A stretch of 64,000 nucleotides of DNA from an uncultured Dysosmobacter sp. (GTDB lineage Bacteria > Bacillota > Clostridia > Oscillospirales > Oscillospiraceae), in assembly GCA_934590165.1 (NCBI GenBank), contig CAKTOO010000001.1:124001-188000 (forward strand), given 5' to 3'. The notes beneath the pieces were generated by a model that ran no database searches, was not told the origin of the DNA, and worked only from the letters and a program-made list of their open reading frames with translations. This document shows positions 15,535 to 23,486 of the stretch, in pieces. Made by a program: the position numbers and the translations under genes. The first letter of the stretch is position 1. Every line of letters begins with the position of its first letter.

Positions 15535-16293
15535 TTATTCCAACGTGCCGAAATACACCGCCGTTTGATTTTCCACCGTCAGTACGCCGCCTTTGGCGTA
15601 CCCGTCAAACAGCCCCGCCAGCGCTTCCACATATTCTCCGTACTGTTCATCGCCGGGTTTCAGTGAGTAGGAGCTGGACAGGCCCCGGCTGATAAACGTG
15701 TCCCGGTTGGTATAGACAAGAGGATGGTCAAACTCCATGTACTGGTAGTTCCCGCCGAAAAACGTCCCGATCCGGGGATCGTCCTTCCCCATGCCGCCGC
15801 TGAAGCCCTTAAAGTCCGGGCAGTATTTGGAAAACAGCGCAAAGCTGCTCCGGTTCACGGCATCGGACATATCACGCATATTCCAGATTAAAAAAGCCTT
15901 TCCGCCCTTTTTCAAAATGCGTTTGGCTTCCTCCCGGAAAAGGACGGCGTCAAACCAGTGGAAGGCCTGTGCCGCGGTGATAAAATCGACGGAGCTCCCA
16001 TCCAATGCCGTTTCCGACGCGGTGCCATTCACCGCCCGGAACCGCTCATATCCGCCCAGCTCCCGGACAGCGGCGGCGCGCATATCGCCGTTTGGCTCAA
16101 CGCAGTACACAAAGCTCCCTCTGTCCAGAAGCTGCTTTGTAAATTTCCCCGTTCCGCCTCCAATGTCCGCGATGACGGACCGCTCCGAAACGCCCTGCTG
16201 CGTGTACAGGCATTCAAAAAGCGCGCCGGCATACGCGGGCCTCCCCGCGGTGTAAATATCCGCCAGCCCGGAAAACTTCTCCGTGCCCTCCAT
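15535..16293 (-). CDS. Class I SAM-dependent methyltransferase
   Basis: A 252-residue methyltransferase of the UbiE/Methyltransf_11 type. Motif I is VIADIGGGTGKFTKQLL (about 40-56), followed by an acidic VEPN, then FITAAQAFHWFD and GGKAFLIWNM, the usual post-motif strands of this family. The substrate is unknown. I prefer the second ATG (16293) because GGAGGAG lies 6 bases before it; the first ATG at 16308 has only a distant site. The gene is last in a minus-strand group behind the DnaI-like gene. Its base use looks less C-rich than its neighbours, which may indicate transfer, though I could not quantify it. Confidence 0.85.
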   Translation of the reverse strand: MEGTEKFSGLADIYTAGRPAYAGALFECLYTQQGVSERSVIADIGGGTGKFTKQLLDRGSFVYCVEPNGDMRAAAVRELGGYERFRAVNGTASETALDGSSVDFITAAQAFHWFDAVLFREEAKRILKKGGKAFLIWNMRDMSDAVNRSSFALFSKYCPDFKGFSGGMGKDDPRIGTFFGGNYQYMEFDHPLVYTNRDTFISRGLSSSYSLKPGDEQYGEYVEALAGLFDGYAKGGVLTVENQTAVYFGTLE

Positions 16294-16328
16294 CTGCTTC
16301 TCCTCCATCCGCTAAAACACATTCCCTC

Positions 16329-17336
16329 TCACCGGGACTGCTCCCAGCGCTTTTTCTGTTTGCGGACATCCTCCCCCACGAAGGCCAGCAGCTGATACTC
16401 CCCCTCGATGCGGGAGGCGATCTGGGGCGTGTACCGCTGAGCCAGCTTTTCCGGGGAAAGGTTGGTGCTGATGATGGTGGACCGCTTTTCCATGAGGCGG
16501 GTGTTGATGATCTGATACAGGGCGCTCTGGACAAAGGCGGTGGTCATCTCCGTGCCCAGGTCGTCCAAAATCAGCAGGTCACAGTTCAAAACCCGTTCCA
16601 CATCCGCCGCGGTCTCCTGGTCCTCCCGGCCGCCGAACTTCTGGGCCTCAAACCGCTCGAACACATGGGAGGCGGTGTCGTACACCACGGAAAAGCCCTT
16701 GTCGCTGACATCCCGGGCAATGGCGGCGGACAGATGGGTCTTGCCCAGCCCCGGCGCGCCGAAGAGCAGCAGGTTTTCCGCCCGGCGGCCGAACTGGTGG
16801 GCAAAGGCCACGCAGGTCTCGTACACCTTCCCCTCCATCTGCTCCCGCTCGGACTTGCTCTGCCCCGGCAGCAGACGGTCGGAGTACCAGTCCAGGTCAA
16901 AGGTGTCAAAGCTCTGGCCGCCCAGATCCAGCATCCGGGAGAGCTCCTTTTTCTGCTCCCGGGCGTAGTACCGCCGGAGGCACCGGCACACATGGCCGTC
17001 CCGGTAGCCGGTATCCCCACACAGGGAACAGGCGGGCGTTTCCTCCAGGCAGTTCTCCGGCAGGCCCATCCGCTCCAGCAGCTCCCGCTTTTCCGCCTGG
17101 AGGCTGAGGTTCTCATCCCGCAGGGCGGCGATGGCCGGGCGGGGGTCCGTGCCCCGGCGGAGGGCGCCGGAAATGATGCGGCTCATGGTGGCGTGCAGCT
17201 CCCCCTCGATCTGCCGCAGGCGAGGCTGCTTTTGGAAAATGCGCTCCCGCCGGTCCCGGAGCTCCGCCTCCCGGGCGTTTTTGTCCTTTTCAAATTCCTG
17301 GAGCGCCAGGCGCATGATCTTTCCGTCGTATGCCAT
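16329..17336 (-). CDS. DnaC/DnaI-like helicase-loader ATPase
   Basis: A 335-residue AAA+ protein probably loading the replicative helicase at origins or stalled forks. The N-terminal half has a helical region (ELRDRRERIFQKQPRLRQIE) and a zinc-binding cluster (CSLCGDTGYRDGHVCRCLR, near residue 104), the usual helicase-contact region. The C-terminal AAA+ domain has Walker A GAPGLGKTH (about 194-202), Walker B LLILDDLG and sensor/arginine-finger segments (STNLSPEKL, IASRIEGEY). It lies 18 bases behind the DnaD-like gene on the same strand, a pairing seen in many Clostridia that supports a joint helicase-loading role. Confidence 0.92.
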   Translation of the reverse strand: MAYDGKIMRLALQEFEKDKNAREAELRDRRERIFQKQPRLRQIEGELHATMSRIISGALRRGTDPRPAIAALRDENLSLQAEKRELLERMGLPENCLEETPACSLCGDTGYRDGHVCRCLRRYYAREQKKELSRMLDLGGQSFDTFDLDWYSDRLLPGQSKSEREQMEGKVYETCVAFAHQFGRRAENLLLFGAPGLGKTHLSAAIARDVSDKGFSVVYDTASHVFERFEAQKFGGREDQETAADVERVLNCDLLILDDLGTEMTTAFVQSALYQIINTRLMEKRSTIISTNLSPEKLAQRYTPQIASRIEGEYQLLAFVGEDVRKQKKRWEQSR

Positions 17337-17354
17337 ATGTACCCTCCGCGGCTG

Positions 17355-18257
17355 TTATACATATTTCCAGGCGTCGTCCAAAGCCGCCGGCTTGGGCTGT
17401 GCTCCCTGCCGGGCGGGCCGGTCCCGGGACTGGATCTCCTCCACCGTGTGGAGGCCCGCCTCATGCCAGCGCTTCAAAATGCCGTTGCAGTAGGCCCACT
17501 TCAGCTCGTGGCACTTGAGGACCGTCTTGTCGTAGGCCAGGGCCACCGCCTCCGGGCCGAACCCCATCTCCTGCCAGGCGTTGAGATACTTCTCCTCCGA
17601 TGGAGACGGCAGCCGGTCTCCCAGTTGCAATGCCCGCATGTACTGGGGCAGGCAGGCCTGCCGCTGAGCGTATTTTTTCAGGTACTCCGCCGCGGCCGCC
17701 TGGGTGTCCAGACCCATGCGGGCCCAGGCGTAGCCCTCCTTTTCGATCTGCTTCATGCCGGGGCGGCGGCCGGGGCCGTAGTGGCGCTGTACCCGCTCCA
17801 CACAGTGGCACACCAGCAGGTAAATGACATCGGCGGGCAGGCCCAGGTAGTCATTGAGGCCCAACAGCACGCCCACATCCGGCGTGGTGAGCTTTTTGCC
17901 CAGCTTCCGCTCCACCTCGGCGGTGAGGGTGCGGAATTCGCCGCTTTTTTCCAGCCGCTCCGCCACGTCCGCCCGGTCATAGGAGGGACGCTCGTCGGCG
18001 GGCTCCGGCGGCAGGTCCGCCGCGGCCGGGGCCACCAGTCCCAGCTCCCGAAGGACAGCCTCCGCCGCCTCGATGCGGCTGCGGTCCCACCGCAGCTCCC
18101 CCGCCAGGGACCGGGGCAGCACGGTGCCCTGGTGCCGCAGGAGAGCCAGGTATAAAAGGGCCGCGTCCCCGTCGCCCTTGTCCAGCAGCCGCCGGACCGC
18201 CTGGGCCGTGAGGGTGACGCTCTCGTCCCCCGTCCGGATCAGTACATTCGCCACCAT
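17355..18257 (-). CDS. DnaD/DnaB-like replication initiation protein
   Basis: A 300-residue protein. The N-terminal part (about 1-90) reads as the winged-helix DDBH1 domain, with repeated short helices and RWDRSRIEAAEAVLRELGLV. The C-terminal DDBH2/DnaB_2 region (about 130-265) has the diagnostic pattern LKWAYCNGILKRWHEAGL near its end, matching the family's YxxxILxxW motif. In low-GC Firmicutes DnaD and DnaB remodel origin DNA and recruit DnaI-loaded helicase. The start at ATG 18257 follows GGAAGGAGGG; a longer reading to 18518 runs through the zapA promoter. It is first of the three-gene minus-strand group. Confidence 0.88.
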   Translation of the reverse strand: MVANVLIRTGDESVTLTAQAVRRLLDKGDGDAALLYLALLRHQGTVLPRSLAGELRWDRSRIEAAEAVLRELGLVAPAAADLPPEPADERPSYDRADVAERLEKSGEFRTLTAEVERKLGKKLTTPDVGVLLGLNDYLGLPADVIYLLVCHCVERVQRHYGPGRRPGMKQIEKEGYAWARMGLDTQAAAAEYLKKYAQRQACLPQYMRALQLGDRLPSPSEEKYLNAWQEMGFGPEAVALAYDKTVLKCHELKWAYCNGILKRWHEAGLHTVEEIQSRDRPARQGAQPKPAALDDAWKYV

Positions 18258-18395
18258 GGTCCCTCCTTCCCGTTTTTTCGTATCCCTCATTCTACACGAA
18301 AATCTCCGGAAGAACAAGCCCTGATGACAAATGTCCAGGCACGCTTTGGCGCCCAACCGCATTTTTGAACTTTTTTCAAAAACATCCCGTTTTTT

Positions 18396-18425
18396 CTGGC
18401 AGACTTCCGCCCGGTATGATATACT
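18396..18425 (+). promoter_or_regulatory. Probable promoter of zapA
   Basis: TATACT (18420-18425) is preceded by CTGGCA (18396-18401) at 18 bases. The -10 is good and the -35 weak. It lies in the divergent gap between the DnaD-like gene and zapA. Confidence 0.45.
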
Positions 18426-18492
18426 GTACGCTGTAAAAATGGGCGGACTGTGTCCCGCCGTTCCATAGAACACAAACGAGGAGGATTTTTTT

Positions 18493-18831
18493 ATGGCAAA
18501 CCGTGTGGTCATCAGCATCTGCGGCGAGGAATATACCTTTATCGCGGACGAATCCGCCGCCTATATGCAGAAGGTGGGCTCCTATGTCAGTGAGAAAATG
18601 GAGGAGGTCCTGAGCAGCGCCAAGGTGGGCCGCACCGACGCCGCCATCCTCACCGCCGCAAACATCGCCGACGAGCTGTTCAAGGCCCAGGCGGCCTCCG
18701 AGCAGCTGCGCTCCCAGATCAAGGGCTATCTGGACGAGGCCGGCCGGGCCCAGAGCGAGGCCAGTGAGCTGAAGCGGGAGGTCTTCCGTTTGCAGCAGCG
18801 GCTGGACAGCCTGAACCGCAGCCGCGAATGA
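18493..18831 (+). CDS. zapA: Cell division protein ZapA
   Basis: A 112-residue cytoplasmic protein that bundles FtsZ filaments at the division site. The N-terminal ZapA fold (NRVVISICGEEYTFIADESAAYMQ) is followed by a coiled coil (about 60-110, ADELFKAQAASEQLRSQI...ELKREVFRLQQRLDSLN). Length matches Firmicutes ZapA. The ribosome site is GAGGAGG. The stop overlaps the start of the U32 gene by 4 bases (ATGA), an arrangement common in Firmicutes, where zapA often precedes U32 or mutS2 genes. Confidence 0.93.
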   Translation: MANRVVISICGEEYTFIADESAAYMQKVGSYVSEKMEEVLSSAKVGRTDAAILTAANIADELFKAQAASEQLRSQIKGYLDEAGRAQSEASELKREVFRLQQRLDSLNRSRE

Positions 18832-20900
18832 GTATGGAGCTCCTCTCCCCCGCCGGGTCCCCGGAGTCCCTTCGGGCCGCCGTCCAGAGCGGTGCCGGGG
18901 CCGTATATTTGGGCTGGGGCGACTTTAACGCCCGCCGCAGCGCCAAAAATTTTTCCGACGAGGAATTCGCCGATGCCCTGCGGTACTGCCACGAGCGAGG
19001 CGTACGGGTGTTTCTGACCCTGAACACCCTCCTGACGGACCGGGAGCTGCCCAGAGCCCTGGAGACTGCCGCTGCCGCCTGCCGCATGGGGGTGGATTCC
19101 GTGCTGGTCCAGGACTGGGGACTGTTCGACCTGCTGCGGCAGGCCCTGCCGGACCTGCCCCTCCACGCCAGCACCCAGATGAGCCTGTTCACCTCCGGCG
19201 GCTGCCGGGAGCTGGCCGCCGACGGGTGTGAGCGGGTGGTCATCGCCCGGGAGTGCTCCGCCGCGGACACCGCGGAGATCTGCAAAAACTGCCCCGCGGA
19301 GGTAGAGGTCTTCGTCCACGGGGCCCTTTGCATGTGCTATTCCGGCCAGTGCGAAATGAGCGCCCTCATCGGCGGCCGCTCCGGCAACCGGGGCCGCTGC
19401 GCCCAGCCGTGCAGACTGCCCTACGGCGTGAATGAGCCGGCGAAAAAGGACTATCCCCTGAGCCTGAAGGACAGCTGCCTGGCGGACCGGCTGGGCGAGA
19501 TGGCGGAGATGGGCGTGGCCTGTCTCAAGCTGGAGGGCCGCATGAAGCGGCCGGAATACGTGGCTGTCATCACCCGCATTTACGCCCGTCTTCTGGCGGA
19601 GGGCCGCAGGCCTACCGCCGCTGAAAAGGCGGAGCTGGAGCAGGCCTTTTCCCGCTCCGGCTTCACCGACTGGTACTGGCAGGGCAGGCACGGCGCCGGC
19701 ATGTTCGGCACCCGGCCGGAAAACGCCCCGGACCCCAAGGAGCTGTTCGCCCAGGCCAAGGCCGCTTATGAAAAAGGTGACCAGCGGACCGTGCCGGTCC
19801 GTTTCGCTTGTACTGTCCGGGCCGGGGCACCCTGCGCCCTGACGGCCAAGACGGAAGACGGCCACACCGTCACCGTCACAGGCCCCACGCCGGAGGCCGC
19901 CCGGTCCCGGGCCGTTACCGCCGAGGAGCTTTGCCAGCGCCTGCGCAAGACCGGCGGCACCGCCTACCGCTGCGAGGCTGTCACGGCGGAGGTGGACGAG
20001 GGGTTGTCCCTCCCCGCCAGCGCCGTCAACGCCCTGCGCCGGGACGCTCTGGCCGCTCTGACGGATGCGCGGACGGCACCTCCCAAGCGCCGGGAGCTGC
20101 CTGTGCCCCCACCCCCTGCCGGGGACCGCGCCGCCGCTGCCCCCCGGTTCACGATTTCCGTCACCACCGCCGCCCAGCTGACGCCGGAGCTGCTGGCCCT
20201 GGGCCCCGCCCGGGTCTATGTTCCTTTGGAGCTGCTGGCCGCTTTTTCCGCGCTGCCGGAGGCGGACACGGAGTGGTGCGCCATCCTGCCCCGGGTGTGG
20301 CGGGACCGGGACGAGCCGGAGCTGCGCCGCTGGCTGGACCACGCCAAATCCCTGGGCGTCACCGCCGTGCTGGCGGGCAACATCGGCCATTTGTCCCTTG
20401 TGCGGGACGCGGGCTTTGCCGTTTACGGCGATTACGGCCTCAACGTGTTCAACGGTCGGTCTTTGGACTACCTGCGGAAAAAGGGCCTCTCCTCCGCCTG
20501 CCTGTCCTTCGAGCTGCGCTTTGCCCAGCTGCGGGACCTGCCCAAGTGCCTTCCGGCGGAGGCCATCGTCTACGGCCGCCTGCCCCTGATGATCACGGAG
20601 AACTGCCTCATTGAAAACGCCGGAGCGTGCCGCTGCGACCGCCCCAATTTCCTGACGGACCGCACCGGCTCCGCCTTCCCCCTGCTGCCGGCCTATGGCC
20701 ACCGGACGGAGATCCAGAACAGCCGGGTGCTATGGCTGGCGGACCGTCCGGAGTACCGCCGCCTGGGCCTGGCCTTCGCCCGCCTGCGCTTCACCACGGA
20801 GACACCGGAAGAATGCGTCCGGGTCTTCCGGGACTATCTGGCGGGAGCCGCCGCCTCCGGAGAATTCACCCGGGGCCTCTATGAGCGGGGCGTGGAATAA
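18828..20900 (+). CDS. U32 family peptidase-like protein (RlhA/YrrO type)
   Basis: A 690-residue protein of family U32 with the C-terminal DUF3656-type region. The family signature is clear: EVFVHGALCMCYSGQCEMS followed by GNRGRCAQPCR, which supply cysteines for an iron-sulfur cluster. MELLSPAGSPESLRAAV is the conserved TIM-barrel start. E. coli RlhA, a related U32 protein, makes 5-hydroxycytidine in 23S rRNA, and others act in tRNA hydroxylation, so an RNA hydroxylation role is more likely than proteolysis. Translation is coupled to zapA through ATGA. AT-rich non-coding DNA follows. Confidence 0.92.
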   Translation: MSMELLSPAGSPESLRAAVQSGAGAVYLGWGDFNARRSAKNFSDEEFADALRYCHERGVRVFLTLNTLLTDRELPRALETAAAACRMGVDSVLVQDWGLFDLLRQALPDLPLHASTQMSLFTSGGCRELAADGCERVVIARECSAADTAEICKNCPAEVEVFVHGALCMCYSGQCEMSALIGGRSGNRGRCAQPCRLPYGVNEPAKKDYPLSLKDSCLADRLGEMAEMGVACLKLEGRMKRPEYVAVITRIYARLLAEGRRPTAAEKAELEQAFSRSGFTDWYWQGRHGAGMFGTRPENAPDPKELFAQAKAAYEKGDQRTVPVRFACTVRAGAPCALTAKTEDGHTVTVTGPTPEAARSRAVTAEELCQRLRKTGGTAYRCEAVTAEVDEGLSLPASAVNALRRDALAALTDARTAPPKRRELPVPPPPAGDRAAAAPRFTISVTTAAQLTPELLALGPARVYVPLELLAAFSALPEADTEWCAILPRVWRDRDEPELRRWLDHAKSLGVTAVLAGNIGHLSLVRDAGFAVYGDYGLNVFNGRSLDYLRKKGLSSACLSFELRFAQLRDLPKCLPAEAIVYGRLPLMITENCLIENAGACRCDRPNFLTDRTGSAFPLLPAYGHRTEIQNSRVLWLADRPEYRRLGLAFARLRFTTETPEECVRVFRDYLAGAAASGEFTRGLYERGVE

Positions 20901-20931
20901 GCACCGTTTTCAAGCTTATTTTAGAAACTAA

Positions 20932-20958
20932 TTGTATAGTTAGTTATGTATTATACAA
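20932..20958. repeat. AT-rich inverted repeat upstream of dut
   Basis: TTGTATA (20932-20938) and TATACAA (20952-20958) flank 13 bases in an unusually AT-rich gap (20905-20975). It could be an operator over the dut promoter. No well-spaced -35/-10 pair is obvious. Confidence 0.4.
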
Positions 20959-20982
20959 ATCGTATTTAATTTGGAGTTTCAC

Positions 20983-21414
20983 ATGGAAGAAATCAAGGTA
21001 AAATACTTTGTGGACGGCATTGACGAGCTGTGCGCCGTGGCGGGCAAATCCGACTGGATCGACCTCCACGCCGCCGAGGAGGTCACCCTGAAGACCGGCG
21101 AATTCCGCCTCATTCCTTTGGGGGTGGCCATGGCTCTGCCGGAGGGCTACGAGGCCCACATCGTCCCCCGCAGCTCTACCTTTAAAAACTACGGCATTTT
21201 GCAGGCCAACTCCATGGGCGTGGTGGACGGCTCCTACCGGGGCGACAGCGACCAGTGGCGGATGCCCGTCTACGCCACCCGGGATGTGACCATTGAGAAA
21301 AACGCCCGCATCTGCCAGTTCCGCATCGTGCGCAACCAGCCCTCCCTGGCCTTTACCCGCGTGGAGCATCTGGACGGCCCCGACCGGGGCGGCTTTGGCT
21401 CCACGGGAAAGTGA
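20983..21414 (+). CDS. dut: dUTP diphosphatase
   Basis: A 143-residue trimeric dUTPase that hydrolyses dUTP to dUMP, keeping uracil out of DNA. Conserved motifs are visible: motif 1 GVAMALPEG, motif 2 PRSSTFKNYG, motif 3 NSMGVVDGSYRGD (catalytic Asp), motif 4 ARICQFRI and the C-terminal motif 5 RGGFGSTGK that closes over the substrate. I place the start at ATG 20983, 6 bases after TTTGGAG; an in-frame TTG at 20971 overlaps that site. The maf gene starts 8 bases after the stop, so the two nucleotide-sanitising enzymes are co-transcribed. Confidence 0.95.
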   Translation: MEEIKVKYFVDGIDELCAVAGKSDWIDLHAAEEVTLKTGEFRLIPLGVAMALPEGYEAHIVPRSSTFKNYGILQANSMGVVDGSYRGDSDQWRMPVYATRDVTIEKNARICQFRIVRNQPSLAFTRVEHLDGPDRGGFGSTGK

Positions 21415-21422
21415 GGGCGGCC

Positions 21423-22001
21423 ATGGCACACATCGTACTGGCCTCCGGGTCCCCCCGGCGGCAGGAGCTGCTGCGGAACATCGGCATTACGGATTTCGAC
21501 ATCCGGGTGCCTCAGACAGAAGAAAATTTCCCCGCCGGGCTCACCCCCCAGCAGGTGGTGGCCTATATCTCCCGGGAAAAGGCGGACGCGGCATCAAAGC
21601 TGTGCACGCCGGAAGAAATCGTCATCACCGCCGACACCATGGTGTTTCTGGACGAGGCGCGCCTGGGCAAGCCTTCCGATGAGGCGGAGGCCCTGCGGAT
21701 GCTGACAGCCCTCCAGGGCCGGCACCACACCGTCTGCACCGGCGTCACCGTCCGTCAGGGAGACCGCTCCCTGACGGAAACGGAGACCACGGAGGTCTAT
21801 TTCCGTCCCGCCTCCCGGGAGGCGCTGCTGGGCTATATCGCCACCGGCGAGCCCATGGACAAGGCGGGCGCCTACGGTATCCAGGGGAAGGGCTCGCTGC
21901 TGGTGGAAAAGATCAACGGCGACTACTTCAACGTCATGGGCCTGCCAGTCATGCGGCTGAGCCGGATGCTGGAGCGGTTCGGCATCCACTTTTTTGCGTG
22001 A
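21423..22001 (+). CDS. maf: Maf-like nucleotide pyrophosphatase (septum formation inhibitor family)
   Basis: A 192-residue Maf protein, a house-cleaning nucleoside triphosphate pyrophosphatase acting on dTTP, UTP or modified nucleotides. The N-terminus HIVLASGSPRRQELL is the family phosphate-binding signature. ITADTMVFLD supplies the catalytic acidic residues, and YGIQGKGSLLVEKINGDYFN is the conserved C-terminal motif. ATG 21423 is preceded by GTGAGGGCGG; an in-frame GTG at 21411 is possible. It sits between dut and mreC. A maf-mreC-mreD order is typical of Firmicutes, but mreB and radC, often present there, are absent. Confidence 0.95.
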   Translation: MAHIVLASGSPRRQELLRNIGITDFDIRVPQTEENFPAGLTPQQVVAYISREKADAASKLCTPEEIVITADTMVFLDEARLGKPSDEAEALRMLTALQGRHHTVCTGVTVRQGDRSLTETETTEVYFRPASREALLGYIATGEPMDKAGAYGIQGKGSLLVEKINGDYFNVMGLPVMRLSRMLERFGIHFFA

Positions 22002-22019
22002 TTTGCGGGAGGCTTTGCT

Positions 22020-22859
22020 TTGAAAAAGTTTTTGAAGGACCATGGCATCTGGGTGCTGTTCGCCGCGGCGGTCATCTCCGTGGTACTGGCCGTCATGTCC
22101 TTTTTCTCCAACACCTCCTCTCCCCTGGCCAACTTGGCGGGGACCCTCGCCTCTCCCTTCCGCTCCGCCTACACCTCCGTGGCCTCCTGGTTCAACGAAA
22201 AGCAGGCCTACTTTAAAGACGTGCAGGCGCTGGAGGCAGAAAACGAGGCCCTGCGCAAGCGCAACGCGGAGCTGGAGGCCGCCGCCCGGCAGGCGGAGAA
22301 GGACAGCCAGGAAAATAAGCTCCTGCGGGAGCGCCTGAACCTGCGGGAGCAGAAATACGAGTTGGAGCTGGAGGCCGCCATCATCACCGAACACACGGTA
22401 ACCAACTGGACCTCCTCCCTGACCTTGGACCGGGGCACTGTCCACGGAGTGGAGGTCGGGGACTGCGTGGTCTCCTCTACCAACGACCTGGTGGGCATCG
22501 TCAGCGAGGCGGGCACCAACTGGTGCCGGGTGCTGACCATTGTAGACACGGACACCTCTCTGGGTGCCCAGGTGTTCCGCACCAAGGACCTGGGGCTGGC
22601 CCAGGGCGACTTCTCTTTGATGGAAGAAAACCGCCTGCGGCTGGATTACCTGCCGGCGGACTGTCAGCTGCTGGGCGGTGACCTGGTGGTCACCTCGGGT
22701 CTTGGCGGCTACTATCCTTCGGACCTGGTCATTGGCACCATCGAGGAGGTCCAGAAGGACGAATCCGGCGCCGCGTCCTACGCGGTCATCATTCCGGCGG
22801 CGGATTTCGACGCCCTCAGTGAGGTGTTTATCATCAAGTCCTTTGACATCGTCACGTGA
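22020..22859 (+). CDS. mreC: Rod shape-determining protein MreC
   Basis: A 279-residue bitopic membrane protein that scaffolds the cell-elongation complex outside the membrane. After a short basic start there is one membrane helix (about 10-27, VLFAAAVISVVLAVMSFF), a coiled coil (about 65-115, VQALEAENEALRKRNAELE...ENKLLRERLNL) and the double beta-barrel MreC domain (about 120-275, with LTLDRGTVHGVEVGDCVV and VTSGLGGYYPSDLVIG). The start is TTG 22020 after GCGGGAGG. The neighbours mreD and PBP2 confirm the elongasome cluster; mreB is not in the window. Confidence 0.95.
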   Translation: MKKFLKDHGIWVLFAAAVISVVLAVMSFFSNTSSPLANLAGTLASPFRSAYTSVASWFNEKQAYFKDVQALEAENEALRKRNAELEAAARQAEKDSQENKLLRERLNLREQKYELELEAAIITEHTVTNWTSSLTLDRGTVHGVEVGDCVVSSTNDLVGIVSEAGTNWCRVLTIVDTDTSLGAQVFRTKDLGLAQGDFSLMEENRLRLDYLPADCQLLGGDLVVTSGLGGYYPSDLVIGTIEEVQKDESGAASYAVIIPAADFDALSEVFIIKSFDIVT

Positions 22860-22964
22860 CTCGGAGGAAAGTCCACTCCATTCAAACCCGGCTGCGCCGC
22901 GTTTTCTTACCGTTTTATCGTTTTCCCCGTCTGTAACATTCTCTTTTTGAAAGGAGGCCGTGCC

Positions 22965-23477
22965 TTGCTGGCGCGCAACGAAACCATCTTCAAATGGGCC
23001 CTGTACGCCGCGGCCGCCGCACTGTGCTTCTTTGTCCAGGCCTTTGTGCTCCAGCGGTTCACGGTCTGGGGCGTCATCCCATTCCTCTACCCGGCGCTGG
23101 CGGCCATTCCCGCCACCTACGAGGGGCCTGTGCCCGGCACGGTGTTCGCCCTGGCCGTGGGCGTAGTGTGCGACCTGCTGCTGCCGGAGCCTCTGCCCTG
23201 TTTTTATACGCTGGTTTTTCCCCTGGTGGGCCTGTGCGCCAGTCTGATCGCCCAAAGCTGGCTGCCCGCCGGCTTTTTGTGCTCGCTTGCCGTCACCGCC
23301 CTGGGCTTTGTTCTGACCGGCGTTTTCCACTGCTTTTTGCTGTGGACCCGGGAAAAAGCAGCCTGGGAGGCCGGTGCCTTTGTCTGCTGCCGAGAGCTGC
23401 TGGTGAGCCTTCCTCTGGCCATTCCCGCGACACTGCTGTTTTCGGCGGTCCACCGCCGCACGCACCTGGACGATTAA
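22965..23477 (+). CDS. mreD: Rod shape-determining protein MreD
   Basis: A 170-residue integral membrane protein with about five hydrophobic segments, matching MreD in length, topology and position between mreC and PBP2. The conserved core reads GTVFALAVGVVCDLLLPEPL, the usual G-x-x-x-D segment of MreD. I start it at TTG 22965, 7 bases after AAAGGAGG; an earlier in-frame TTG (22947) lies just before that site. It acts with MreC in coordinating cell-wall synthesis on the cylinder. The PBP2 gene starts 9 bases after its stop. Confidence 0.88.
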   Translation: MLARNETIFKWALYAAAAALCFFVQAFVLQRFTVWGVIPFLYPALAAIPATYEGPVPGTVFALAVGVVCDLLLPEPLPCFYTLVFPLVGLCASLIAQSWLPAGFLCSLAVTALGFVLTGVFHCFLLWTREKAAWEAGAFVCCRELLVSLPLAIPATLLFSAVHRRTHLDD

Positions 23478-23486
23478 GGAGCTCCC

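Noticed and set aside
22846..22862. CACGTG core at the end of mreC as a further parS
   Set aside because: Flanking bases (CGTCACGTGACT) do not match parS beyond the six-base core.
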